Position numbers and translations under genes: made by a program. A DNA stretch of 28,897 bases from Saccoglossus kowalevskii (taxonomy: Eukaryota; Hemichordata; Enteropneusta; Harrimaniidae): the NCBI RefSeq assembly GCF_000003605.2, contig NW_003115859.1, positions 1 through 28,897 of the forward strand, in the 5' to 3' direction. Positions 7,665-17,035 of the stretch are shown here, in pieces; position 1 is the first letter of the stretch, and every line of letters begins with the position of its first letter. The notes beneath the pieces are model-generated. The model saw nothing but the letters and a program-made list of their open reading frames with translations, had not been told where the DNA came from and made no database searches.

Positions 7665-7829
7665 TCTATTTTAATGTTATATATTAGCCAACATAAAACA
7701 CTTGTGACCAGATCATTCACTCTATGCCTAAACGCTTCATTTTGTTTATGTATGAACAATTTTAGCACATTATGACGTAATTTTAAAATTGTATCAGTAG
7801 TTATTTTCCTATATTTATTTTAAAGATGT

Positions 7830-7899
7830 GGGGATATAGCTCAGTGGTAGAGCTCGACTGCAGATCGAGAGGTCCTCGGTTTAAACCCGGGTGTCCCCT
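7830..7899 (+). pseudogene. tRNA-Cys pseudogene, class B
   Basis: Typical class B body; partner of 10837 at 3007 bp. The following spacer has CTCTAAGCC instead of CTCTATGCC. Confidence 0.78.
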
Positions 7900-8066
7900 T
7901 CTATTTTAATGTTATACATTAGCCAACATAAAACACTTGTATCCATATCATTCACTCTAAGCCTACCAACACTTCATTTTGTTCATGTATGAACAATTTA
8001 AGCACATTTTTACGTAATTTCAAAATAGTATTAGTCGTTGTTTACCTATATTTAGTTTAAACATGT

Positions 8067-8138
8067 GGGGATATAGCTCAGTGGTAGAGCATTCGACTGC
8101 AGATCGTGAGGTCCCAGATTTGAACCCGGGTGTCCCCT
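8067..8138 (+). pseudogene. Damaged tRNA-Cys body, broken T stem
   Basis: T stem CCAGA/CCGGG has two mismatches, T loop is TTTGAAC, and A42 to T breaks the anticodon stem. GCA anticodon kept. Partner of 11074. Confidence 0.75.
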
Positions 8139-8306
8139 TTGATTTTAATGTTGTATATTAGCACAAATAAACCTCTTGTATTCATATCATTCACTCTATG
8201 CGTAACAACACTTCATTTTGTTTATGTATGAACAATTTAAGCACGTTTTTTACGTAGTTTCAAAATAGTATCAGTCGTTATTTTCCTATATTTATTTTAA
8301 ACATGT

Positions 8307-8320
8307 GGGGATATAGCTCA
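8307..8320 (+). pseudogene. tRNA-Cys 5' stub, class D
   Basis: Same breakpoint as the other stubs, but the body before it is the damaged one at 8067 rather than class C. Confidence 0.86.
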
Positions 8321-8459
8321 AATAAACCCCTTGTATTCATATCATTCACTCTATGCCTAAACACTTCATTTTGTTTATGTATGAACAATTTAAGCACATT
8401 TTTACGTAATTTCAAAATAGTATCAGTCGTTATTTTCCTATATTTATTTTTAAACATGA

Positions 8460-8531
8460 GGGGATATAGCTCAGTGGTAGAGCATTCAACTGCAGATCGT
8501 GAGGTCCCTGGTTTGAACACGGGTGTCCCCT
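8460..8531 (+). pseudogene. Damaged tRNA-Cys body
   Basis: G30 to A (A30·C40), A42 to T, T loop TTTGAAC and C61 to A. Matches the body at 12799 at every listed change. Confidence 0.7.
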
Positions 8532-8699
8532 TTAATTTTAATGTTGTATATTAGCGAACAAAAAACACTTGTATTCAGATCATTCACTCTATGCCGAACA
8601 ACACTTCATTTTGTTTATGTATTTAAAATGTAAGCACAATTTGACATAATTTTAAAATTGTATCATTAGTTATTTTTCTATATTTATTTTAAACTTGTG

Positions 8700-8771
8700 G
8701 GGGATATAGCTCAGTGGTAGAGCATTCGACTGCAGATCGAGAGGTCCCTGGTTCGAACCCGGGTGTCCCCT
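8700..8771 (+). tRNA. tRNA-Cys-GCA: tRNA-Cys(GCA), class A
   Basis: Exact consensus body; an extra G at -1 makes a run of five. The leader is the AAACTTGTG type and sp1 follows. Confidence 0.94.
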
Positions 8772-8936
8772 TCTATTTTAATGTTATATATTAGCCAACA
8801 TAAAACACTTGTGTCCAGATCATTCACTCTATGCCTAAACGCTTCATTTTGTTTATGTATGAACAATTTAAGCACATTATGACGTAATTTTAAAATTGTA
8901 TCAGTAGTTATTTTCCTATATTTATTTTAAACATGT

Positions 8937-9006
8937 GGGGATATAGCTCAGTGATAGAGCTCGACTGCAGATCGAGAAGTCCTCGGTTTAAACCCGGGTG
9001 TCCCCT
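8937..9006 (+). pseudogene. tRNA-Cys pseudogene, class B with A19
   Basis: Class B deletion with AGTGATA and TTTAAAC, so A19-U56 pairing is possible even here. Variable loop AAGTC. Partner of 22794. Confidence 0.76.
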
Positions 9007-9173
9007 TCTATTTTAATGTTATACATTAGCCAACATAAAACACTTGTATCCATATCATTCACTCTATGCCTACCAACACTTCAGTTTGTTCATGTATGAA
9101 CAATTTAAGCACATTTTTACGTAATTTCAAAATAGTATTAGTCGTTATTTACCTATATTTAGTTTAAACATGT

Positions 9174-9245
9174 GGGGATATAGCTCAGTGATAGAGCATT
9201 CGACTGCAGATCGAGAGGTCCCTGGTTTGAACCCGGGTGTCCCCT
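9174..9245 (+). tRNA. tRNA-Cys(GCA), class U (A19/U56)
   Basis: AGTGATA with TTTGAAC. The 3' flank reads CTTTAAATTTAATG, so there is no T4 run close behind; the next one is well inside the spacer. Confidence 0.64.
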
Positions 9246-9412
9246 TTAAATTTAATGTTATATATTAGCACAAATAAACCCCTTGTATCCATATCATTCA
9301 CTGTATGCGTAACAACACTTCATTTTATTTATGCATGAACAATTTAAGCACATTATGACGTAATTTCAAAATAATATCAGTCGTTATTTTTCTATAATTA
9401 TTTTAAACATGT

Positions 9413-9484
9413 GGGGATATAGCTCAGTGGTAGAGCATTCGACTGCAGATCGAGAGGTCCCTGGTTCGAACCCGGGTGTCCCCT
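9413..9484 (+). tRNA. tRNA-Cys-GCA: tRNA-Cys(GCA), class A
   Basis: Exact consensus body. The spacer behind carries CTATACC and TTTCGTTTATG, shared with the copies at 21129 and 23270. Confidence 0.96.
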
Positions 9485-9649
9485 TCTATTTTAATGTTAT
9501 ATATTAGCCAACATAAAACACTTGTGTCCAGATCTTTCACTCTATACCTAAACACTTCATTTCGTTTATGTATGAATAATTTAAGCACATTATGACGTAA
9601 TTTCAAAATTGTATCAGTAGTTATTTTCCTATATTTATTTTAAAGATGT

Positions 9650-9719
9650 GGGGATATAGCTCAGTGGTAGAGCTCGACTGCAGATCGAGAGGTCCTCGGT
9701 TTAAACCCGGGTGTCCCCT
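9650..9719 (+). pseudogene. tRNA-Cys pseudogene, class B
   Basis: Typical class B body; the sp1 behind it reads CCAAAATAAAACAC. Confidence 0.78.
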
Positions 9720-9886
9720 TCTATTTTAATGTTATACATTAGCCAAAATAAAACACTTGTATCCATATCATTCACTCTATGCCTACCAACACTTCAGTTT
9801 GTTCATGTATGAACAATTTAAGCACATTTTTACGTAATTTCAAAATAGTATTAGTCGTTATTTACCTATATTTAGTTTAAACATGT

Positions 9887-9958
9887 GGGGATATAGCTCA
9901 GTGATAGAGCATTCGACTGCAGATCGAGAGGTCCCTGGTTTGAACCCGGGTGTCCCCT
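9887..9958 (+). tRNA. tRNA-Cys(GCA), class U (A19/U56)
   Basis: AGTGATA with TTTGAAC, 713 bp after the class U copy at 9174. T4 run follows. Confidence 0.68.
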
Positions 9959-10125
9959 TTAATTTTAATGTTATATATTAGCACAAATAAACCCCTTGTA
10001 TCCATATCATTCACTGTATGCGTAACAACACTTCATTTTATTTATGCATGAACAATTTAAGCACATTATGACGTAATTTCAAAATAATATCAGTCGTTAT
10101 TTTTCTGTAATTATTTTAAACATGT

Positions 10126-10197
10126 GGGGATATAGCTCAGTGGTAGAGCATTCGACTGCAGATCGAGAGGTCCCTGGTTCGAACCTGGGTATCCCAT
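10126..10197 (+). tRNA. tRNA-Cys(GCA), acceptor variant TATCCCA
   Basis: The 3' acceptor strand TATCCCA gains U6-A67 but loses the end pair (G1·A72). C62 to T in the T stem. Internal promoter intact. The damaged terminal pair could hamper 5' and 3' processing or charging. Same allele at 17275. Confidence 0.65.
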
Positions 10198-10362
10198 TCT
10201 ATTTTAATGTTATATATTAGCCAACATAAAACACTTGTGTCCAGATCTTTCACTCTATGCTTAAACACTGCATTTTGTTTATGTATGAACAATTTAAGCA
10301 CATTATGACGTAATTTCAAAATCGTATCAGTCGTTATTTTTCTATATTTATTTTAAACTTGT

Positions 10363-10432
10363 GGGGATGTAGCTCAGTGGTAGAGCTCGACTGCAGATCG
10401 AGAGGTCCTCGGTTTAAACCCGGGTGTCCCCT
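10363..10432 (+). pseudogene. tRNA-Cys pseudogene, class B with G7
   Basis: Class B body with A7 to G (G7·U66). The 3' flank CTTCAATTTTTATG has a T5 run. Confidence 0.77.
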
Positions 10433-10599
10433 TCAATTTTTATGTTATACATTAGCCAACATAAAACACTTGTGTCCAGATCATTCACTCTATGCGTAAC
10501 AACACTTCAGTATGTTTATGTATGAACAATTTAAGCACATTTTTACGTAATTTCAAAATAGTATCAGTCGTTATTTTCCGATATTTTTTTTAAACATGT

Positions 10600-10671
10600 G
10601 GGGATATAGCTCAGTAATAGAGCATTCGACTGCAGATCGAGAGGTCCCTGGTTTGATCCCGGGTGTCCCCT
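10600..10671 (+). pseudogene. Class U-like body, both G18 and G19 changed
   Basis: The D loop is AGTAATA (G18 and G19 both A) and the T loop is TTTGATC. A19-U56 remains possible, but the 18-55 contact is lost. Unusually, sp1 follows although the T loop is of U type. The leader has a T8 run. Confidence 0.6.
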
Positions 10672-10836
10672 TCTATTTTAATGTTATATATTAGCCAACA
10701 TAAAACACTTGTGTCCAGATCATTCACTCTATGCCTAAACGCTTCATTTTGTTTATGTATGAACAATTTTAGCACATTATGACGTAATTTTAAAATTGTA
10801 TCAGTAGTTATTTTCCTATATTTATTTTAAAGATGT

Positions 10837-10906
10837 GGGGATATAGCTCAGTGGTAGAGCTCGACTGCAGATCGAGAGGTCCTCGGTTTAAACCCGGGTG
10901 TCCCCT
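10837..10906 (+). pseudogene. tRNA-Cys pseudogene, class B
   Basis: Typical class B body, duplicate of 7830 with the same CTCTAAGCC spacer change. Confidence 0.78.
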
Positions 10907-11073
10907 TCTATTTTAATGTTATACATTAGCCAACATAAAACACTTGTATCCATATCATTCACTCTAAGCCTACCAACACTTCATTTTGTTCATGTATGAA
11001 CAATTTAAGCACATTTTTACGTAATTTCAAAATAGTATTAGTCGTTGTTTACCTATATTTAGTTTAAACATGT

Positions 11074-11145
11074 GGGGATATAGCTCAGTGGTAGAGCATT
11101 CGACTGCAGATCGTAAGGTCCCAGATTTGAACCCGGGTGTCCCCT
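11074..11145 (+). pseudogene. Damaged tRNA-Cys body, broken T stem
   Basis: As 8067 (CCAGA T stem, TTTGAAC), with an extra G43 to A so the 3' anticodon strand is TCGTA. Confidence 0.75.
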
Positions 11146-11313
11146 TTAATTTTAATGTTGTATATTAGCACAAATAAACCTCTTGTATTCATATCATTCA
11201 CTCTATGCCGATCAACACTTCATTTTGTTTATGTATGAACAATTTAAGCACGTTTTTTACGTAGTTTCAAAATAGTATCAGTCGTTATTTTCCTATATTT
11301 ATTTTAAACATGT

Positions 11314-11327
11314 GGGGATATAGCTCA
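11314..11327 (+). pseudogene. tRNA-Cys 5' stub, class D
   Basis: Duplicate of 8307 at 3007 bp, same fusion point. Confidence 0.86.
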
Positions 11328-11465
11328 AATAAACCCCTTGTATTCATATCATTCACTCTATGCCTAAACACTTCATTTTGTTTATGTATGAACAATTTAA
11401 GCACATTATGACGTAATTTTAAAATTGTATCAGTAGTTATTTTCTTATATTTATTTTAAAGATGT

Positions 11466-11537
11466 GGGGATATAGCTCAGTGGTAGAGCATTCGACTGCA
11501 GATCGAGAGGTCCCTGGTTCGAACCCGGGTGTTCCCT
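11466..11537 (+). tRNA. tRNA-Cys-GCA: tRNA-Cys(GCA), near class A
   Basis: C69 to T only (G4·U69 wobble). A and B boxes intact. The sp1 behind it reads CCAACGTAAAACAC, as does the copy at 13040. Confidence 0.88.
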
Positions 11538-11701
11538 TCTATTTTAATGTTATATATTAGCCAACGTAAAACACTTGTGTCCAGATCATTCACTCTATGC
11601 CTAAACGCTTCATTTTGTTTATGTATGAACAATTTAAGCAATTATGACGTAATTTTAAAATTGTATCAGTAGTTTTTTTTCTATATTTAATTTAAACATG
11701 T

Positions 11702-11773
11702 GGGGATATAGCTCTGTGGTAGAGCATTCAACTGCAGATCGAGAGGTCCCTGGTTCGAACCCGGGTGTCCCCT
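11702..11773 (+). pseudogene. tRNA-Cys(GCA) with A14 lost
   Basis: A14 to T removes the U8-A14 reverse-Hoogsteen partner and damages the A box. G30 to A gives A30·C40. T arm intact. The spacer behind has CATAAACCTC. Confidence 0.65.
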
Positions 11774-11941
11774 TCTATTTTAATGTTATACATTAGCCAA
11801 CATAAACCTCTTGTGTCCAGATCATTCTCTCTATGCCCATCAAAACTTCATTTTGTTTATGTATGAACAATTTAAGCACATTTTTACGTAATTTCAAAAT
11901 AGTATCAGTCGTTATTTTCCTATATGTAGTTTAAACATGTG

Positions 11942-12001
11942 GGGGATATAGCTCAGTGGTAGAGCATTCGACTGCAGATCGAGAGGTCCCGGGTGTCCTC
12001 T
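11942..12001 (+). pseudogene. tRNA-Cys pseudogene, class C
   Basis: Same 12-nt T-arm deletion, with C13 normal and C71 to T. A run of five G opens it; the leader has TATGTAGTTTAAA. Confidence 0.87.
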
Positions 12002-12169
12002 TTAATTTTAATGTTGTATATTAGCACAAATAAACCCCTTGTATTCATATCATTCACTCTATGCCGAACAACACTTCATTTTGTTTATGTATGAACAATT
12101 TAAGCACATTTTTTACGTACTTTCAAAGTAGTATCAGTCGTTATTTTCCTATATTTATTTTAAACATGT

Positions 12170-12183
12170 GGGGATATAGCTCA
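12170..12183 (+). pseudogene. tRNA-Cys 5' stub, class D
   Basis: Usual fusion to AATAAACC, following a class C body. Confidence 0.88.
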
Positions 12184-12324
12184 AATAAACCCCTTGTATT
12201 CATATCATTCACTCTATGCCGAACAACACTACATTTTGTTTATGTATGAACAATTTAAGCACATTTTTTACGTAATTTCAAAATAGTATCAGTCGTTATT
12301 TTTCTACATTTATTTTAATCATGT

Positions 12325-12396
12325 GGGGATATAGCTCAGTGGTAGAGCATTCGACTGCAGATCGAGAGGTCCCTGGTTGGAACCCGGGTGTCCCCT
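12325..12396 (+). tRNA. tRNA-Cys(GCA) with C56 to G
   Basis: Only C56 to G (TTGGAAC) separates it from consensus. This is the same position and change as the classical B-block down mutation of yeast SUP4, so TFIIIC binding should be poor and G19 loses its partner. Probably silent. Confidence 0.7.
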
Positions 12397-12561
12397 TCTA
12401 TTTTAATGTTGTATATTAGCCAACATAAAACACTTGTGTCCAGATCATTCACTCTATGCCTAAACGCTTCATTTTGTTTATGTATGAACAATTTAAGCAC
12501 ATTATGACGTAATTTTAAAATTGTATCAGTAGTTATTTTCCTATATTTATTTTAAAGATGT

Positions 12562-12631
12562 GGGGATATAGCTCAGTGGTAGAGCTCGACTGCAGATCGA
12601 GAGGTCCTCGGTTTAAACCCGGGTGTCCCCT
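12562..12631 (+). pseudogene. tRNA-Cys pseudogene, class B
   Basis: Typical class B body. The flank reads ATGTTTTACATTAG, adding a further T4 run. Confidence 0.78.
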
Positions 12632-12798
12632 TCTATTTTAATGTTTTACATTAGCCAACATAAAACACTTGTATTCATATCATTCACTCTAAGCCTACCA
12701 ACACTTCATTTTGTTCATGTATGAACAATTTAAGCACATTTCTACGTAATTTCAAAATAGTATTAGTCGTTGTTTACCTGTATTTAGGTTAAACATGT

Positions 12799-12870
12799 GG
12801 GGATATAGCTCAGTGGTAGAGCATTCAACTGCAGATCGTGAGGTCCCTGGTTTGAACACGGGTGTCCCCT
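12799..12870 (+). pseudogene. Damaged tRNA-Cys body
   Basis: Same set of changes as 8460: A30, T42, TTTGAAC and A61. Its leader, however, is ATTTAGGTTAAACATG. Confidence 0.7.
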
Positions 12871-13039
12871 TTAATTTTAATGTTGTATATTAGCACAAAT
12901 AAACCTCTTGTATTCATATCATTCACTCTATGCCGAACAACACTTCATTTTGTTTATGTATGAACAATTTAAGCACGTTTTTTACGTAGTTTCAAAATAG
13001 TATCAGTCGTTATTTTCCTCTATTTATTTTAAACATGTG

Positions 13040-13111
13040 GGGGATATAGCTCAGTTGTAGAGCATTCGACTGCAGATCGAGAGGTCTCTGGTTCGAACCC
13101 GGGTGTCCCCT
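13040..13111 (+). tRNA. tRNA-Cys(GCA) variant, G18 to T
   Basis: AGTTGTA in the D loop and C49 to T (U49·G65). B box intact. Loss of G18 weakens the D-loop/T-loop contact. Partner of 11466 at 1574 bp. Confidence 0.65.
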
Positions 13112-13274
13112 TCTATTTTAATGTTATATATTAGCCAACGTAAAACACTTGTGTCCAGATCATTCACTCTATGCCTAAACGCTTCATTTTGTTTATGTAT
13201 GAACAATTTAAGCAATTATGACGTAATTTTAAAATTGTATCAGTAGTTTTTTTCTCTATTTAATTTAAACATGT

Positions 13275-13346
13275 GGGGATATAGCTCAGTGGTAGAGCAT
13301 TCGACTGCAGATCGCGAGGTCTCTGGTTCGAACCCGGGTGTCCCCT
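13275..13346 (+). tRNA. tRNA-Cys(GCA) variant
   Basis: A42 to C gives one U28·C42 mismatch; C49 to T gives a wobble. Internal promoter intact. Partner of 11702 but with A14 present. Confidence 0.7.
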
Positions 13347-13514
13347 TCTATTTTAATGTTATACATTAGCCAACATAAACCTCTTGTGTCCAGATCATTC
13401 TCTCTATGCCCATCAAAACTTCATTTTGTTTATGTATGAACAATTTAAGCACATTTTTACGTAATTTCATAATAGTATCAGTCGTTATTTTCCTATATAT
13501 AGTTTAAACATGTG

Positions 13515-13574
13515 GGGGATATAGCTCAGTGGTAGAGCATTCGACTGCAGATCGAGAGGTCCCGGGTGTCCCCT
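13515..13574 (+). pseudogene. tRNA-Cys pseudogene, class C
   Basis: T arm deleted. The 3' flank TTTAATTTAAATG lacks T4. It is the one class C copy not followed by a D stub; a full-length body comes next. Confidence 0.87.
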
Positions 13575-13742
13575 TTAATTTAAATGTTGTATATTAGCAC
13601 AAATAAACCCCTTGTATTCATATCATTCACTCTATGCCGAACAACACTTCATTTTGTTTATGTATGAACAATTTAAGCACATTTTTTACGTAATTTCAAA
13701 ATAGTATTAGTCGTTATTTTTCTATATTTATTTTAAACATGT

Positions 13743-13814
13743 GGGGATATAGCTCAGTGGTAGAGCATTCGACTGCAGATCGAGAGGTCCCTGGTCCGAA
13801 CCCGGGTGTCCCCT
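13743..13814 (+). tRNA. tRNA-Cys(GCA) with U55 to C
   Basis: The T loop is TCCGAAC, so the position normally made pseudouridine-55 is C. Stems intact. The flank CTATTATAATG has lost the T4 terminator. Confidence 0.68.
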
Positions 13815-13982
13815 TCTATTATAATGTTATATATTAGCCAACATAAAACACTTGTATCCATATCATTCCCTCTATGCCCATCAAAACTTCATTTTGTTTA
13901 TGTATGAACAATTTAAGCATATTTTTACGTAATTTCAAAATATTATCAGTCGTTATTTTCCTGAATATAGTTTAAATATCTG

Positions 13983-14042
13983 GGGGATATAGCTCAGTGG
14001 TAGAGCTTTCGACTGCTGATCGAGAGGTCCCGGGTGTCCCCT
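13983..14042 (+). pseudogene. Class C body with anticodon GCT
   Basis: T arm deleted, A26 to T, and anticodon loop CTGCTGA reading GCT (Ser AGC/AGU). Without a B box, expression is unlikely. Confidence 0.85.
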
Positions 14043-14210
14043 TTAATTTTAATGTTGTATATTAGCACAAATAAACCCCTTGTATTTATATCATTCACTC
14101 TATGCCGAACAACACTTCATTTTGTTTATGTATGAACTATTAAAGCACATTTTTTACGTACTTTCAAAATAGTATCAGTCGTTATTTTCCTATATTTATT
14201 TTAAACATGT

Positions 14211-14224
14211 GGGGATATAGCTCA
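14211..14224 (+). pseudogene. tRNA-Cys 5' stub, class D
   Basis: Follows its class C partner; the spacer has CATTTACTC rather than CATTCACTC. Confidence 0.88.
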
Positions 14225-14365
14225 AATAAACCCCTTGTATTCATATCATTTACTCTATGCCGAACAACACTTCATTTTGTTTATGTATGAACAATTTAAG
14301 CACATTTTTTACGTAATTTCAAAATAGTATCAGTCGTTATTTCCCGATATTTATTTTAAACATGT

Positions 14366-14437
14366 GGGGATATAGCTCAGTGGTAGAGCATTTGACTGCA
14401 GATCGAGAGGTCCCTGGTCCGAACCCGGGTGTCCCCT
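14366..14437 (+). tRNA. tRNA-Cys(GCA) with U55 to C
   Basis: Duplicate of 13743 with C29 to T (U29·G41 wobble). The same terminator loss (CTATTATAATG) follows. Confidence 0.66.
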
Positions 14438-14605
14438 TCTATTATAATGTTATATATTAGCCAACATAAAACACTTGTATCCATATCATTCCCTCTATGC
14501 CCATCAAAACTTCATTTTGTTTATGTATGAACAATTTAAGCACATTTTTACGTAATTTCAAAATATTATCAGTCGTTATTTTCCTGTATATAGTTTAAAT
14601 ATCTG

Positions 14606-14665
14606 GGGGATATAGCTCAGTGGTAGAGCTTTCGACTGCTGATCGAGAGGTCCCGGGTGTCCCCT
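14606..14665 (+). pseudogene. Class C body with anticodon GCT
   Basis: Duplicate of 13983 at 623 bp, with the same T26 and GCT anticodon. Confidence 0.85.
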
Positions 14666-14833
14666 TTAATTTTAATGTTGTATATTAGCACAAATAAACC
14701 CCTTGTATTCATATCATTCACTCTATGCCGAACAACACTTCATTTTGTTTATGTATGAACAATTTAAGCACATTTTTTACGTACTTTCAAAATAGTATCA
14801 GTGGTTATTTCCCTATATTTATTTTAAACATGT

Positions 14834-14847
14834 GGGGATATAGCTCA
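14834..14847 (+). pseudogene. tRNA-Cys 5' stub, class D
   Basis: Follows 14606. Its leader reads GTGGTTATTTCCCTATA, like the 853-bp repeat. Confidence 0.88.
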
Positions 14848-14988
14848 AATAAACCCCTTGTATTCATATCATTCACTCTATGCCGAACAACACTTCATTT
14901 TGTTTATGTATGAACAATTTAAGCACATTTTTTACGTAATTTCAAAACAGTATCAGTCGTTATTTTCCGATATTTATTTTAAACATGT

Positions 14989-15060
14989 GGGGATATAGCT
15001 CAGTGGTAGAGCATTCAACTGCAGATCGAGAGGTACATGGTTCAAACCCGGGTGTCCTCT
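14989..15060 (+). pseudogene. Damaged tRNA-Cys body
   Basis: G30 to A, C48 to A, C50 to A (A50·G64), G57 to A and C71 to T. C56 is retained, so the B box is only partly altered. The flank is CTTTAGTTTTAATG. Confidence 0.65.
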
Positions 15061-15228
15061 TTAGTTTTAATGTTGTATATTAGCACAAATAAACCCCATG
15101 GATTCATATCATTCACTCTATGCGTAACAACACTTCAGTATGTTTATGTATGAACAATTTAAGCACATTTTTACGTAATTTCAAAATAGTATCAGTCGTT
15201 ATTTTCCTATATTTATTTTTAAACATGA

Positions 15229-15300
15229 GGTGATATAGCTCAGTGGTAGAGCATTCGACTGCAGATCGAGAGGTCCCTGGTTTGAACCCGGGCGTCCCCT
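15229..15300 (+). pseudogene. tRNA-Cys body with broken acceptor stem
   Basis: G3 to T (U3·C70) and T66 to C (A7·C66) break two acceptor pairs. T loop TTTGAAC with G19. Its duplicate at 27408 has repaired 7-66 as G-C. Confidence 0.68.
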
Positions 15301-15468
15301 TTAATTTTTAATGTAATATATTAGCACAGATAAACCCCTTGTATCTATATCATTCACTGTATGCGTAACAACACTTCATTTTGTTTGTGTATGAATAATT
15401 TAAGCACATTATGACGTAATTTCAAAATCGTATCAGTCGTTATTTTTCTATATTTATTTTAAACTTGT

Positions 15469-15540
15469 GGGGATATAGCTCAGTGGTAGAGCATTCGACT
15501 GCAGATCGAGAGGTCCCTGGTTCGAACCCGGGTGTCCCCT
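15469..15540 (+). tRNA. tRNA-Cys-GCA: tRNA-Cys(GCA), class A
   Basis: Exact consensus body, but the flank CTACTTTAATG has only T3, so termination may be weaker. AAACTTGTG leader. Confidence 0.92.
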
Positions 15541-15705
15541 TCTACTTTAATGTTATATATTAGCCAACATAAAACACTTGTGTCCAGATCTTTCACTCTA
15601 TGCCTAAACACTTCATTTTGTTTATGTATGAACAATTTAAGCACATTAGGACGTAATTTCAAAATCGTATCAGTCGTTATTTATCTATATTTATTTTAAA
15701 CATGA

Positions 15706-15765
15706 GGGGATATAGCTCAGTGGTAGAGCATTCGACTGCAGATCGAGAGGTCCCTGGTGTCCCCT
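15706..15765 (+). pseudogene. Class C-like pseudogene, different breakpoint
   Basis: Also 12 nt short, but the join is CCCTGG to TGTCCCC, removing the T loop and the 3' T-stem strand instead. Arose independently of the other class C bodies or by reshuffling. The flank has no T4. A class D stub follows. Confidence 0.85.
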
Positions 15766-15931
15766 TTAATTTAATGTTGTATATTAGCACAAATAAACCT
15801 CTTGTATTCATATCATTCACTCTATGCCGAACAACACTTCATTTTGTTTATGTATGAACAATTTAAGCATATTTTTACGTACTTTCAAAATAGTATCAGT
15901 GGTTATTTCCCTATATTTGTTTTAAACATGT

Positions 15932-15945
15932 GGGGATATAGCTCA
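15932..15945 (+). pseudogene. tRNA-Cys 5' stub, class D
   Basis: Usual fusion. The spacer behind has one extra T (TATTTTATGCATG). Confidence 0.88.
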
Positions 15946-16086
15946 AATAAACCCCTTGTATCCATATCATTCACTGTATGCGTAACAACACTTCATTTTA
16001 TTTTATGCATGAACAATTTAAGCACATTATGACGTAATTTCAAAATAATATCAGTCGTTATTTTTCTATAATTATTTTAAACATGT

Positions 16087-16158
16087 GGGGATATAGCTCA
16101 GTGGTAGAGCATTCGACTGCAGATCGAGAGGTCCCTGGTTCGAACCCGGGTGTCCCCT
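16087..16158 (+). tRNA. tRNA-Cys-GCA: tRNA-Cys(GCA), class A
   Basis: Exact consensus body. Its spacer switches halfway from the class B-leading type to the class U-leading type (CACATTTTTACGTAA), so one unit has been lost by exchange within the spacer near 16265. Confidence 0.95.
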
Positions 16159-16323
16159 TCTATTTTAATGTTATATATTAGCCAACATAAAACACTTGTG
16201 TCCAGATCTTTCACTCTATGCCTAAACACTTCATTTTGTTTATGTATGAATAATTTAAGCACATTTTTACGTAATTTCAAAATAGTATTAGTCGTTATTT
16301 ACCTATATTTAGTTTAAACATGT

Positions 16324-16395
16324 GGGGATATAGCTCAGTGATAGAGCATTCGACTGCAGATCGAGAGGTCCCTGGTTTGAACCCGGGTGTCCCCT
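16324..16395 (+). tRNA. tRNA-Cys(GCA), class U (A19/U56)
   Basis: AGTGATA with TTTGAAC; opens the 1425-bp hexamer repeat. Confidence 0.68.
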
Positions 16396-16562
16396 TTAAT
16401 TTTAATGTTATATATTAGCACAAATAAACCCCTTGTATCCATATCATTCACTGTATGCGTAACAACACTTCATTTTATTTATGCATGAACAATTTAAGCA
16501 CATTATGACGTAATTTCAAAATAATATCAGTCGTTATTTTTCTGTAATTATTTTAAACATGT

Positions 16563-16633
16563 GGGGATATAGCTCAGTGGTAGAGCATTCGACTGCCTTT
16601 GAGAGGTCCCTGGTTCGAACCCGGGTGTCCCCT
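16563..16633 (+). pseudogene. Class E body, rearranged anticodon loop
   Basis: AGATCGAG is replaced by CTTTGAG, one base shorter. TTCGA can pair with TTGAG (one G30·U40), leaving a six-base loop CTGCCT that would present GCC. The rest is consensus, with an intact B box. May be transcribed but is unlikely to decode normally. Confidence 0.72.
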
Positions 16634-16798
16634 TCTATTTTAATGTTATATATTAGCCAACATAAAACACTTGTGTCCAGATCTTTCACTCTATGCTTAA
16701 ACACTTCATTTTGTTTATGTATGAACAATTTAAGCACATTATGACGTAATTTCAAAATCGTATCAGTCGTTATTTTTCTATATTTATTTTAAACTTGT

Positions 16799-16868
16799 GG
16801 GGATGTAGCTCAGTGGTAGAGCTCGACTGCAGATCGAGAGGTCCTCGGTTTAAACCCGGGTGTCCCCT
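16799..16868 (+). pseudogene. tRNA-Cys pseudogene, class B with G7
   Basis: GGGGATG 5' strand with TGTCCCC, G7·U66. T5 run in the flank. Confidence 0.77.
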
Positions 16869-17035
16869 TCAATTTTTATGTTATACATTAGCCAACATAA
16901 AACACTTGTGTCCAGATCATTCACTCTATGCGTAACAACACTTCAGTATGTTCATGTATGAACAATTTAAGCACATTTTTACGTAATTTCAAAATAGTAT
17001 TAGTCGTTATTTACCTATATTTAGTTTAAACATGT

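Larger units (their letters stand above)
10600..11327 (+). repeat. Duplicate of 7593-8320
   Basis: Bodies at 10600, 10837, 11074 and 11314 lie 3007 bp from 7593, 7830, 8067 and 8307. The third body in each block has the same damaged T stem (CCAGA); the first bodies differ in sequence. Confidence 0.8.
13743..14988 (+). repeat. 623-bp A-C-D higher-order repeat, two copies
   Basis: Bodies at 13743, 13983 and 14211 recur at 14366, 14606 and 14834, each exactly 623 bp on. Both copies share the TCCGAAC T loop, the GCT anticodon class C body and the unusual ATCTGGGGG-like leader. Confidence 0.88.

Noticed and set aside
8303-8554. Plus-strand frames containing GYSSVVEHSTADREVPG-like peptide
   Set aside because: This peptide is the translation of the tRNA-Cys body itself, a well-known source of false protein annotations. 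The frames start in spacer and have no codon-level conservation.
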